Origin: an uncultured Candidatus Melainabacteria bacterium
Lineage (GTDB): Bacteria > Cyanobacteriota > Vampirovibrionia > Gastranaerophilales > Gastranaerophilaceae
DNA length: 64,000 nucleotides
Reading direction: 5' to 3'
Assembly: GCA_934718275.1 (NCBI GenBank)
Contig: CAKUZD010000002.1
Location: 62,001-126,000 of the forward strand
Part shown: piece after piece, positions 44,201 through 54,200 of the stretch
Position numbering within the stretch: the first letter of the stretch is position 1
How the letters are laid out: each line of letters opens with the position of its first letter
Translations under genes and position numbers: made by a program
Notes under the pieces: model-generated
Seen by the model: the letters and a program-made list of their open reading frames with translations, nothing else
What the model was told of the DNA's origin: nothing
Databases searched by the model: none

Positions 44201-44770
44201 TTATTTTATTTTCCTTGCTAAGGACAAGCCGGCAGGGAGTGGAAGTATTACATTTTCATAATTAGGATTTGCATTGATTGCATCTATAAATGGTTTACAT
44301 TTTGCTTCATGTGACAAAACATTGTCACAGGCAATAATTCCTCCGATTTTAAGATGTTTGTCAATAATTTCATAATATTTTATGTATTCTGATTTGTTTG
44401 CGTCTACAAATGCTAAGTCTATAATGAAATCTTCCGGTAGATTTTCTAAAAGTTCTAATGCAGACCCTTTCAATGTTGTAATAACATCATCAACTTGACA
44501 AGTTTTAAAATTCTCTTTGGCAACATCTAATCTTTTGTCCCAAAACTCAATAGTTGTTAAATGCCCACCGATAGACTTAACGGCATTACCAAGCCAAATT
44601 CCCGAATAACCGTTTGATGTACCGACTTCTATAACATTTTTAGCTTTTTCTGCTCGTATAAGTGTATATAAAAATTCTGCAGTTATACGAGAAATATTCC
44701 AAAATTGTTTTTGAGTTTCTTCTAAACCTGCAAGAACACTTTCAGTTTTTTCATTAAAATATTTTGTCAT
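44201..44770 (-). CDS. Class I SAM-dependent O-methyltransferase (family 3 type)
   Basis: This 189-residue protein has SAM motif I VIEVGTSNGYSGIWLG, acidic loop TTIEFWDKRLDVAKENF, and IDLAFVDANKSEYIKYYEII followed by GGIIACDNVLSHEAK, where the Asp residues are the metal ligands of CCoAMT/COMT-like enzymes. The N-terminal substrate-binding helix is short. It is the last gene of the grpE-dnaJ-propeller cluster (15-bp gap), an unusual company with no obvious logic. Substrate unknown. Confidence 0.88.
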   Translation of the reverse strand: MTKYFNEKTESVLAGLEETQKQFWNISRITAEFLYTLIRAEKAKNVIEVGTSNGYSGIWLGNAVKSIGGHLTTIEFWDKRLDVAKENFKTCQVDDVITTLKGSALELLENLPEDFIIDLAFVDANKSEYIKYYEIIDKHLKIGGIIACDNVLSHEAKCKPFIDAINANPNYENVILPLPAGLSLARKIK

Positions 44771-44785
44771 TTTTTATCCTTAAAA

Positions 44786-46264
44786 TTATTTATTAATCTT
44801 TTTTATTTTTTCCGTTACAACAATAGAACTTGCCGGAATATCAATCGGAATTGTTTTTATAACTTTATTCATTCCGAGGTCAAATACTGTGTATAATGAA
44901 GCTTTTGTGTCAGTGATAAGCGCAATATTTGTTCCTTCAATCCAACTAATTTTAGTTGAAAAACCGTTTGTGTTTAAATAAATTGAATCTGTAATTGCAT
45001 CTGTTTTAGCATCAATAACTTGTACAGAATTGTCTCCGGCACCAAGTACATAAACACGATTATGGAAAACTTGCATATCAATTGGCTTTTCGCAAATTTC
45101 CATTTCTACAATAAGTCCAACTGTATCATAATCAATTATTGCAATTCTGTTTTTGGTTCTACTTGTTACGTAAATTTTTCCATTAGTAAATGTGATTTTA
45201 GATACATTAGGAAATTTTCCGATTTCTTTCAATAAATAATTATTATCAAGTTCAATTGCCCAAATGTCACGAGTTCTTTTGTCGTAATAAAATAATTTTG
45301 TTCCATCTTCTGACAAAGTTAATTTTTCGCACATTCCGGTGATTTTAATTTGTTTAGAAAGAGTCATTGTTTCAAGATTAAGCATATAAATACTTGAATC
45401 TACAGAACTTGCAATATAAGCTATTTTTTTATTATTATCAATAACAATTTCATCAGGTTGTGTTTTTGTATAAATTTGCTTAATAATTTGGTCATCTGCG
45501 AGGGAAATAACATCAACAGACGGTTTATCAAAAGCGGTTACAAGTAAAAATCTGTCATCATAAGCTTTCATAGAAATAGGAACATTTGTTTGTGCAAGCG
45601 AATATTCCGGTGTTTTTGCGCCAAGATTTAGCACTTGAATATTTTTTGAGTATGGCGAAGCAACATAAAAATTTTTATTTTTTAATTGTGGAATTTGAGC
45701 CAATGTTTTTAAAGTTGTTCCGGAAAGAGCCGTGACAACAGGTTTTGAGTTCTCAACCCTAATTCCCGGGTCGTTAACAGTTTGAATTTCTAAGTTACCA
45801 ACAATTGATTTCAAGTTTTCAGGGATAACTAAACCTTTTGGTACAAGCATATCTTGTGGTAAAAGCCCTGTTCTCAATTCTAATGGCGGATTTGCCATTT
45901 TGTAAATAGTTTTGTTTCCATGTGTGTCTGTCAAAACTTTTAAAAGAGCAAAATCATTGTTGAATATGACAATATTTGGTTTTGCTGCCAAAGTTTTACC
46001 TGATGGGTAAGTTTGTTTAATTCCGAGTTTATCAGTTTTAATTATTTTTGCAGGATATAGCGGTAAATATATTGTATTATCAGGCAAAACAATCATTCCA
46101 TCAAATCTGTAAGTCGTTTTTGGAAAATCTTTGTTGATTACTTGTTGTACATTATCAGGAATAGTTGCTGCAAAGCTTGGTATTGAACATGCAAACATCA
46201 AAGCTGATGTAAGTATTAATTTTGTTGTCCAACCCCCTGCTTTTTTAGCTATATTTTTATGCAT
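44786..46264 (-). CDS. Secreted YncE-like beta-propeller protein
   Basis: 492 residues. After a basic N-terminus, LILTSALMFACSIPSFAA is a signal peptide with a likely cleavage after SFA. The C-terminal 300 residues show repeated blade motifs: YIASSVDSSIYMLNLETMTLSKQ, KIYVTSRTKNRIAIIDYDTV, RVYVLGAGDNSVQVIDAKTD and a final TDTKASLYTVFDL, typical of YVTN/YncE seven-bladed propellers. The N-terminal 170 residues are a separate beta-rich part. Its ATG overlaps the dnaJ stop by one base, implying translational coupling. Confidence 0.82.
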   Translation of the reverse strand: MHKNIAKKAGGWTTKLILTSALMFACSIPSFAATIPDNVQQVINKDFPKTTYRFDGMIVLPDNTIYLPLYPAKIIKTDKLGIKQTYPSGKTLAAKPNIVIFNNDFALLKVLTDTHGNKTIYKMANPPLELRTGLLPQDMLVPKGLVIPENLKSIVGNLEIQTVNDPGIRVENSKPVVTALSGTTLKTLAQIPQLKNKNFYVASPYSKNIQVLNLGAKTPEYSLAQTNVPISMKAYDDRFLLVTAFDKPSVDVISLADDQIIKQIYTKTQPDEIVIDNNKKIAYIASSVDSSIYMLNLETMTLSKQIKITGMCEKLTLSEDGTKLFYYDKRTRDIWAIELDNNYLLKEIGKFPNVSKITFTNGKIYVTSRTKNRIAIIDYDTVGLIVEMEICEKPIDMQVFHNRVYVLGAGDNSVQVIDAKTDAITDSIYLNTNGFSTKISWIEGTNIALITDTKASLYTVFDLGMNKVIKTIPIDIPASSIVVTEKIKKINK

Positions 46265-47394
46265 TACTGAAATACTCCCTTAACTTTATCCATAATAGAA
46301 GCTTGTTGTGTTGCTTTTTTATTATTTTGAATTTCGTATAACTTTTTGTACAAGGCTCTTTCTTCGTCACTTAACTTAGTTGGAGTTTTTACTGCAACAA
46401 CAACTATATGGTCTCCTCTTTGAGATGGACGTTGAATATATGGAACTCCTGCTCCCTTTATTTTTATCGAATTTCCGCTCTGAACTCCGGCTTGAACTGT
46501 AATTTTTTGTTCTCCGTCAAGAGTTCTGACTATAACTTCATCTCCAAGTGCTGCTTGCGCAGGTGTAATATCCAATCTTGAATATACATCATTTCCTTCA
46601 CGTTTAAAATATTCTGATGTTTTTACGTGAAGAACTACGTATAAATCTCCTGCAGGTCCACCGTTAGAGCCGGCATCTCCCTCTCTTGATACTCGAATTT
46701 TTGACATATTATCAACGCCGGCAGGAATTTTAATTGTTAATTTTTTTTCTTTTTGAAGTTTGCCATGTCCTTTACAAGTTTTGCAAGGATTTGCTATTTT
46801 CTTCCCGGAACCTTTACAGTCCGGACAAGGAACAATTTGCGCGATTGAACCCAACGGAGTTCTCATAACTTGTTTTACTTGTCCTGTACCATGACATGTT
46901 GGGCAAGTTATCGGTTGAGAACCTTTTTGAGCGCCTGTTCCGCCGCATTCGGAACAAAGTTCTAAGTGGTCGAATTTTATTTCTTTTTCGCAACCGAATA
47001 TTGCTTGTTCAAAATCAACTTCAATATCCAGTCTAAGGTCATCTCCTTCAACAGGGGCATTTGGGTCGGGTCTGCCGCCAAAGCCGAAACCTCCCATTCC
47101 ACCGAAAAATGAGCTGAATATATCGTTTAAATCTCCAAATCCGCTGTCAAATGGGCCATTGGTGTTAAATCCGGCATTTTTAAGTCCATCTTCTCCATAT
47201 CTGTCGTAAGTTGCCCGTTTGTTGTCATCCATTAGTGTTTCATAAGCTTTTCCCAATTCTTTAAATTTTTCTTCGGCATCAGGAGCTTTATTTACATCGG
47301 GGTGTAATGTTCTTGCTTTTTTCCTAAAAGCAGATTTTATCTCATCTTTTGTGGCTTCTTTCGAAACCTCTAATATTTCATAATAATCAGTCAT
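46264..47394 (-). CDS. dnaJ: Chaperone DnaJ (Hsp40)
   Basis: This 376-residue co-chaperone stimulates DnaK ATPase and holds unfolded clients. J-domain at residues 1-70 with HPD at 31-33, then a G/F-rich linker (FGGMGGFGFGGRPD). The four zinc-finger repeats CSECGGTG, CPTCHGTG, CPDCKGSG and CKTCKGHG are all intact, followed by the C-terminal substrate domain. It is 98 bp behind grpE. dnaK is not in the window. Confidence 0.97.
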   Translation of the reverse strand: MTDYYEILEVSKEATKDEIKSAFRKKARTLHPDVNKAPDAEEKFKELGKAYETLMDDNKRATYDRYGEDGLKNAGFNTNGPFDSGFGDLNDIFSSFFGGMGGFGFGGRPDPNAPVEGDDLRLDIEVDFEQAIFGCEKEIKFDHLELCSECGGTGAQKGSQPITCPTCHGTGQVKQVMRTPLGSIAQIVPCPDCKGSGKKIANPCKTCKGHGKLQKEKKLTIKIPAGVDNMSKIRVSREGDAGSNGGPAGDLYVVLHVKTSEYFKREGNDVYSRLDITPAQAALGDEVIVRTLDGEQKITVQAGVQSGNSIKIKGAGVPYIQRPSQRGDHIVVVAVKTPTKLSDEERALYKKLYEIQNNKKATQQASIMDKVKGVFQ

Positions 47395-47492
47395 TTATAA
47401 TAATTCTTCCCTATTCCAATTAGTCAGTTTCAATTCTATTTTAACATGTAAATCCAAGAGGGCAAAATTTACAAAAAATTGCCGCTGAAAAT

Positions 47493-48065
47493 TTAATTTT
47501 CAGCGGTTGCAACATTAACAAGAGCAGGTCTTAACACCTTATCTCCCATTTTATATCCTTTTTGTAATTCGTTTATAATTGTATGTTCAGGATGTTCGGA
47601 AGTTGGGGTTTGCATAACTGCATCATGGAAGTTTGGGTCAAATTCCTTTCCTTCTGTTTCGATAGATTCAAGTCCTAATTTTTTCAAAACTTCAATAACT
47701 TGTTTATGAACAAGGTCAAAGCTTTCTTTTATTTTTTTACAATCTTCAACATTTTCAAGAGCTTTTTCGCCACGTTCAAAGTTGTCTAAAACCTCAAGCA
47801 TTTTCTTTAGTGCATTTTCAGTTCCAAATTTTAACAAGTTTTCTCGTTCTTGTTCCTGTCTTTTGCGGAAGTTATCAAAATCTGCAGCAAGTCTTAAATA
47901 CTGCTGATTTAAATTGTCATATTTTTCTTGTAAAACTTTTAACTCTGAATTTTCATCAGAAGATTTTTCGTTTTCTTGTTCCGCTTTTTCTTCTTCCTTA
48001 ACTTCTAAATTTTCGTCTATATCCGAATTTTTAAACGGGTTATTGTTGTGATGTTTGTGTGACAT
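47493..48065 (-). CDS. grpE: Nucleotide exchange factor GrpE
   Basis: This 190-residue protein has an acidic, Glu-rich N-terminal tail, a long coiled coil (LQEKYDNLNQQYLRLAADFD then NFRKRQEQERENLLKFG) and the beta-wing domain ending YKMGDKVLRPALVNVATAE, the GrpE signature. It exchanges ADP for ATP on DnaK. AAGAGGTAGAG precedes the ATG. No HrcA gene or CIRCE-like inverted repeat was noticed upstream. Confidence 0.95.
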   Translation of the reverse strand: MSHKHHNNNPFKNSDIDENLEVKEEEKAEQENEKSSDENSELKVLQEKYDNLNQQYLRLAADFDNFRKRQEQERENLLKFGTENALKKMLEVLDNFERGEKALENVEDCKKIKESFDLVHKQVIEVLKKLGLESIETEGKEFDPNFHDAVMQTPTSEHPEHTIINELQKGYKMGDKVLRPALVNVATAEN

Positions 48066-48212
48066 ATCTCTACCTCTTAGTTTTTTTGTATAAATATATT
48101 ATAGGTTATCAAAGAGATTTCACAAGAAATATTTATTATTTTTTAATATTTGGATTTTGTCGTTCTACCAAATATTCACTAAAACATTAGTTCCATTTTT
48201 ATAATTGCCAAA

Positions 48213-49280
48213 CTACCCTTTTCTACCATATCCAATTTCATACAAAACATTCATATCAAATTCTTCTTCAATTGCTGTTTGTATTTCTTTATAGGCTTTG
48301 GTTGATTGCCAATTAAAAGATGATGGGATACTACCGGATTCTATATCAGTGTATCTATAGTCCAAATCACTTAAAATAAAACCATTATCTCTTGCTTGAA
48401 TTCTAAACATATCTGTTTTATAATGTGGATTTCCAAGCGCTTGCGGCTCTCTGAATGTTAATGTTATTTCTTTCCCATTGTTTGAAGTTGCGCTCCTGTT
48501 ACCATAGTATATTTCTTTAGTTGCAATAGGGTAATCTTCAGGGTATGTATAAATTTCTTTTAAATTTGTTCTGGTTCCGTGTTGACCAAAATCAGTAACT
48601 TCTTCCGCTAATTCATAATGAATGCCTTTGGCTTTTAATGCATTTATTTCAGCTTCTGTTTTTGGTTTATAGTTTAGGCTTGCTCTATATTGTTGCAAGG
48701 CTTTTTGGTTTACAAAAGTATGGGAAACGTGATTTCCTTCTGAAGTATTAATACTTTTTAATTGAGTACTAAATTCTCCGTAATAATTATATGATTTTTT
48801 TATAGGGTTATCAATATCTTTTTCTGTTGTCATTATTCTTGAGACAACTCTACCATTGTTTATTTGTTCTTTAACATTTACGCCTTTTCTTGCGGTATAT
48901 GAGAATGTGCCATCATAAAGTTTTTCATAATCTTTTCCGTCTGCATCTTTAGTTTTTATAATTAGTCTCTTTTTGTCGTCAAGTTTAATTCCTAAAGACT
49001 CTAAAACTTCTTTTCTTGATGGAAGTTTATCTAACACTTTCTTAGATTGTTCATTTAATGTTGTTTGAGCTTGTTCTACTGCGTTGTTTGATTCTGGAGC
49101 CCTTTTCCTTGTTGCAAGGTATATTCCTGTGATGCCTAATGCCGCAAGTCCTGCCAATAATAATGTTGTTTTGTTATTTGTATTTTCTGTTTCCTCTGGT
49201 TGTGATGTAAAAGTCGGTTTTAAGGATTTTGTCGTAGAAACTGCATTTATATTTGAAAATTTTACATTATCAATTGGCAT
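48213..49280 (-). CDS. Lineage hypothetical protein with N-terminal membrane helix
   Basis: This 355-residue protein has a polar N-terminus (MPIDNVKFSNINAVSTTKSL), one membrane helix (TLLLAGLAALGITGIYLATRKR, about residues 38-59), then a 290-residue beta-rich soluble part (KLYDGTFSYTARKG, IYTYPEDYPIATKEIYYGN, ITLTFREPQALGNPHYKTD). The helix orientation (Arg/Lys just after it) suggests anchoring. RBS AAAGGGAATAAC. I do not recognise a family. It is divergent from murA. Confidence 0.6.
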   Translation of the reverse strand: MPIDNVKFSNINAVSTTKSLKPTFTSQPEETENTNNKTTLLLAGLAALGITGIYLATRKRAPESNNAVEQAQTTLNEQSKKVLDKLPSRKEVLESLGIKLDDKKRLIIKTKDADGKDYEKLYDGTFSYTARKGVNVKEQINNGRVVSRIMTTEKDIDNPIKKSYNYYGEFSTQLKSINTSEGNHVSHTFVNQKALQQYRASLNYKPKTEAEINALKAKGIHYELAEEVTDFGQHGTRTNLKEIYTYPEDYPIATKEIYYGNRSATSNNGKEITLTFREPQALGNPHYKTDMFRIQARDNGFILSDLDYRYTDIESGSIPSSFNWQSTKAYKEIQTAIEEEFDMNVLYEIGYGRKG

Positions 49281-49459
49281 TGTTATTCCCTTTCAAAAAA
49301 CTTATTTTAATTACACGGTAGTATTAAAACTGAAACAGGGTAAAAATTGCTGATTATATAATTTTTTCTTTACATAATTTAACTTATTTACATAAAAACA
49401 ATCTAATTGTATTATTATAAGAAGTGAAGTAAAAACTATTATTTTAAAAGGTAAGAAAA

Positions 49460-50782
49460 TTGACAGAAAAATATTATATAAAAGGTGGTACCCCATTAAG
49501 AGGTGAAGTTTCAATAGGTGGAGCTAAGAATTCAGTATTAAAGCTGATGGCTGCTGCGTTATTGGCTAAAGGTGAAACAAAGATTTATAATGTTCCGGAT
49601 TTGACGGATGTTGAGATTATGTTGAGTGTGATTGCGCAACTTGGTGCTGTTACTCATTACGATAAAAAAGAAAAATCCGTAACAATTGATGCTACAAATT
49701 TGACAAGCATTACTGCAAAATATGAGCTTGTTAGCAAAATGAGAGCATCATTTATTGTATTAGGAGCTTTGGTTTCTCGTTGTAGAGAAGCAATTGTTGC
49801 TATGCCGGGCGGGTGTGCAATAGGAGAACGCCGTGTTGACTTCCATATTAGGGGGTTAGAAGCTTTAGGTGCTAAGATTAAAATTGAAAACGGTTATGTA
49901 CATGCTAAAGTTCCAAAACTTGTAGGTACGGATATTTATTTAGATATTCCATCGGTTGGTGCGACAGAAAACCTTATGTTAGCATCAATTTTGGCAGATG
50001 GTTCAACAAGAATTCAAAATGCTGCTCAAGAACCTGAAATTGTTGATTTAGCAAACTTTTTGAATACTATGGGAGCTGATGTTAATGGAGCAGGAACTTC
50101 TGAAATTGTTATTAATGGTGTAAAACAGGATGATTTGCATCCAATCGAATACACTACAATTCCTGATAGAATTGAAGCCGGAACATTTATGTCTGCTATT
50201 ATTGCAACTAAAGGTAAAGCAATAATTAAAAATGTTTTTCCTGCGCATTTGACTTTCTTTACGGACAAATTGTTGAAAATGGGAGCTAATATTAAACTTG
50301 TTGACCCTAACGTATTAGAAGTTTCTTGTAAAAACAGATTAAATTCAATAAACTTTATTACTCAACCATACCCGGGTTTTCCTACAGATTTGCAATCTAT
50401 GGCTATGACTCTTTTGACAACTGCAAATGGAGTTGGAATTATTACGGAAAGTTTATATGAAAACAGATTTATGCAAGTTCCTGAACTTCGTAGAATGGGT
50501 GCTGATATTCACCAAGACAGAAACCATGCAATTATTAAGGGTGTAAAGAAATTGACCGGAGCAACATTGGCAGCAAGTGATTTAAGAGCCGGAGCGTCAT
50601 TGGTTGTTGCAGCGTTGATGGCTGATGGAAATTCGACTATTGAAAATTTACATCATATAGATAGAGGATACGAAAATTTTGAAAATAAGCTAAGATTGTT
50701 GGGAGGTAAAATAGAAAGAAAGAATGATGATATAATCACTCCTTCTTCTGTTGAACCCAAAATAACGGAGGGCTTGTTGTAA
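49460..50782 (+). CDS. murA: UDP-N-acetylglucosamine 1-carboxyvinyltransferase
   Basis: The first committed step of peptidoglycan synthesis, adding enolpyruvate from PEP to UDP-GlcNAc. 440 residues with GGAKNSVLKLMAAALL, the catalytic loop MPGGCAIGERRVDFHIRG (C119, equivalent to E. coli Cys115, the fosfomycin target), FPTDLQSMAMTLL and DLRAGASLVVAALMADG. The start is TTG at 49460 with AAAGGTAAG upstream. The stop overlaps the next gene (TAATG), and mfd follows. Confidence 0.96.
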   Translation: MTEKYYIKGGTPLRGEVSIGGAKNSVLKLMAAALLAKGETKIYNVPDLTDVEIMLSVIAQLGAVTHYDKKEKSVTIDATNLTSITAKYELVSKMRASFIVLGALVSRCREAIVAMPGGCAIGERRVDFHIRGLEALGAKIKIENGYVHAKVPKLVGTDIYLDIPSVGATENLMLASILADGSTRIQNAAQEPEIVDLANFLNTMGADVNGAGTSEIVINGVKQDDLHPIEYTTIPDRIEAGTFMSAIIATKGKAIIKNVFPAHLTFFTDKLLKMGANIKLVDPNVLEVSCKNRLNSINFITQPYPGFPTDLQSMAMTLLTTANGVGIITESLYENRFMQVPELRRMGADIHQDRNHAIIKGVKKLTGATLAASDLRAGASLVVAALMADGNSTIENLHHIDRGYENFENKLRLLGGKIERKNDDIITPSSVEPKITEGLL

Positions 50783-51123
50783 TGTCACCTGCATATAAAC
50801 GTTGGTATGATCACGATCCATTGTTACTTGAGGTTATTGAGCTTTTAAAAAATTATCAATCGGAATTAAGGGCTCAAGCTGAATTTTTTCTGCAAAAAAT
50901 AGAAGAAAAAGTTTCAAAAGAAACAATAGATAAGTTTTATGCTATGGTCAAGCCGGTTAATGCAAACAATCGTTGGTATGACAAGGATCCTGTGATTTCA
51001 AAAACGGTTGAGATTTTGAGAATTGTTCCTCCGGAAGCACAAAAGATATGTGCCCAAAACTTTATCAGGACTCTTAAAGAGATGGGCATTGAATATGTTA
51101 GTCCAAATGGGAATGATAAATAA
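50782..51123 (+). CDS. Hypothetical protein with internal duplication
   Basis: This 113-residue protein is made of two similar halves: RWYDHDPLLLEVIELLKNYQ with AQAEFFLQKIEEK (residues 7-45) and RWYDKDPVISKTVEILRIVP with AQNFIRTLKE (about 63-101). Each half is a conserved RWYDxDP motif followed by helices. The ATG overlaps the murA stop by one base, so it is translationally coupled to murA. Cytoplasmic, no Cys motif. Function unknown; position suggests a role tied to murA or to the mfd operon. Confidence 0.68.
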   Translation: MSPAYKRWYDHDPLLLEVIELLKNYQSELRAQAEFFLQKIEEKVSKETIDKFYAMVKPVNANNRWYDKDPVISKTVEILRIVPPEAQKICAQNFIRTLKEMGIEYVSPNGNDK

Positions 51124-51225
51124 GGGTGAAACGAGAGAAGTGAGAAGTTTGTTTTGCTCAATAAAAACTTTTGTGCGATAGCTCTTATATAAGCTTTTCA
51201 CCTTTCACTTTTTACTTAACATGCT

Positions 51226-54200
51226 ATGTTCAAAATTAACGCACCTGAAAATAATGAAAATTATGCTTTGTTTGAAAGATTTTTGACAAAGTCTTTTTCG
51301 TTCGCTGCAACAGGTCTTACGTCTATTTTAAGACTTTTATTAATTACAAAAATCAGAAAAATTACCGGCAAAAAAGTTTTTTTTGTTACTTCAACTGAAC
51401 AAAATGCATTAAAATATCAAAGTGATTTGATGAAAGCGTTTGGGGAAAAATCTGATTTATTTCCATTTCAGAATATTTCGATGTATGAAACTGTTTCTTT
51501 AAACCGTTATGATTACGCGGAACAATATAGAATTTTGAAAGAAAAACCAAACATCGTAATAGCTCCGGTAAAAGCAGTTTTAGAAAAATTCCCTGATGAA
51601 ATATTTTATAAGATTAATTCTAAAGTCTTAAAAATTGGAGATGAAATTAACACAAGAGAGTTGGCTCAAAATTTTGTAGATTTGGGGTATAAACATTCTA
51701 CCATGGTTTCTGACATTGGAGAATTCAGTATTCGCGGAGATATTGTAGATTTCTATTCCCTCGATGAACATCCTGTAAGAATAGAATTATGGGGTGATGA
51801 AATCGTAGACATTAGATATTTTAATAATGAAACACAAAAATCTATTGAAAAATTAAAGTCTACAGAAATTTTACCGATGTATAAATTTACTTTGGATAAT
51901 TTATCGGATGAATTATGGAACAAACTTGCTCCTAAGGATGATGGTGTTGAAAAAGGTTATTTTGAAGGCATTGAGGTTTATCAAAATTATTTTAATGATA
52001 AATTAGTTACGGTTTTAGACTATTTTAAAGATTATATATTGGTTTTTGATGAAACTTCAGAACTTTATGCGAAGTATGAATTTTTGGATAAGGGGTATGA
52101 AGAACAGTTGCAAGAAAATTTAAAACTTGAGTTGAATGAAGTTTTAAATGGTAGAAATCATGTAACATTTGAAGAATTCATTAAAAAAACTGCCGGTTTT
52201 GTAAAAGTCGGATTGAACAATTTTATTGATAGTGATATGGATGAAATTGTTGAATTTAATACACAAACAATTCAAAGTTTCGAGGCTAATCTTGACCATA
52301 TTGCAGAATTCATAAAAAAATATAAAAATAATGCGGAAATACCTGCAACTCAAGCATTTCAGATGAATTCTACGGCTAATAATAATGTATGGAGAATTAT
52401 TATTGCCACCGATTATCCCGAGCGAGTAAAGGAAATTCTTGCAGAACGAGATATTTTTGGTGTTGAGTATAATGAAAGTATTTCTTCGCATGGCTCAATA
52501 TTGGATGATTTTAGGACAATTATTCTTACTGATAGAGAATTATTTAATAAACGAAATAAAGAGATTACTGCCCAAAAAAGGTCTTATTATAAAGAAAAAC
52601 CGGAATATATTGAGAATATAAATGATATCAAAGAGGGAGAATATGTCGTACACAGTATTCACGGTGTTGGAATTTATAAGGGGCTTTCACAACAAGAAAT
52701 TGATGGACAGCTAAAAGATTATTTAACAATTGAATATGCAAATAAAGATAGGTTACATATTCCGGCAGAGCAAATAAACTTACTCGTTAGATATAGAGGT
52801 TCCGGGGCTATAAAACCAAAACTTTCCAGAATGGGCGGAAAAGATTGGGAAAATACTAAAACTCGAGTTAAAAAAGAAGTTGAACAAGTTGCGTATGATT
52901 TGTTAAGGTTGTATGCAAAAAGAAAAATGCAGCATGGTATTCAATTTTTACCTGATACAACTTGGCAAGTTGAGATGGAAGAAGCGTTTGAATACACGGA
53001 AACCCCTGATCAAATGAGTGCAATTAATGATGTAAAAACAGATATGGAAAGCGAACAACCTATGGATAGGTTGATATGCGGAGATGTTGGTTTTGGAAAA
53101 ACTGAAGTTGCGATGAGAGGGATTTTTAAGGCTGTGACTTCCGGTAAACAAGTTGCTGTAGTTGTTCCTACGACTATTTTAGCTTTTCAGCATTTTCAGA
53201 CAATGTCTGACAGGTTCAAGCCTTTTGGAGTGCAGGTTGAACTTTTATCTCGTTTCCGTAGTGCAAAAGAACAAAAAGAAACAATTAAACACCTTGCAAC
53301 AGGTGAGTGTGATGTTGTTGTTGGAACTCATAGACTTTTGCAGGAAGGTATTATTTTTAAAGACTTGGGGCTTGTTGTAATTGACGAAGAACATCGTTTT
53401 GGGGTTCGTCATAAAGAAAAATTAAAACAATTACGTGAAAATATTGATATTATTACAATGTCTGCAACTCCAATTCCGAGGACACTTTATATGTCATTAT
53501 CCGGAATTAAAGATATGTCTGTTATTAATACCCCACCAAAGAATAGGTTGCCTATTAAAACGTTTGTTGGTGAATGGAATGAAAAAATGGTTAAAAATGC
53601 GATTACCCACGAATTAGATAGAGAGGGACAAGTTTTCTATCTTTATAATCGTGTTGAGACTATTGATGAATTTAAACTTCAACTTCAAAAACTTGTTCCA
53701 AATGCTCGTATTGCAATTGGGCATGGGCAAATGAATGAAAAGGAATTGGAAAAAATAATTATTGATTTTGCAAATCATGAGTACGATATTCTTTTGGCAA
53801 CGACAATTATTGAAAATGGAATCGATATTCCTAATGCAAATACTATGATTATTCATAATGCAGATAAATTTGGTCTTGCACAGTTGTATCAATTGAGAGG
53901 GCGTGTTGGGCGTTCTCAAAGACAAGCTTATTGTTATTGTTTTTATACAAAGTCTAAGGAAATAACCGGAGATGCAGTTCAAAGATTAAAAGCAATAAAA
54001 GAATTTACGACACTTGGAAGCGGTTATCAAATTGCGATGAGAGATGTTGAAATTAGGGGTGTTGGTAATATTTTGGGTACAAAGCAACATGGTCACATGG
54101 TTAATGTTGGTTTTGATACATATTGCCAGCTTTTAGAGGAAACTGTTCAGGAATTGCAAGGTCAAGTTATTGAAAAAGCAGAACCTACAATTGTAGATAT

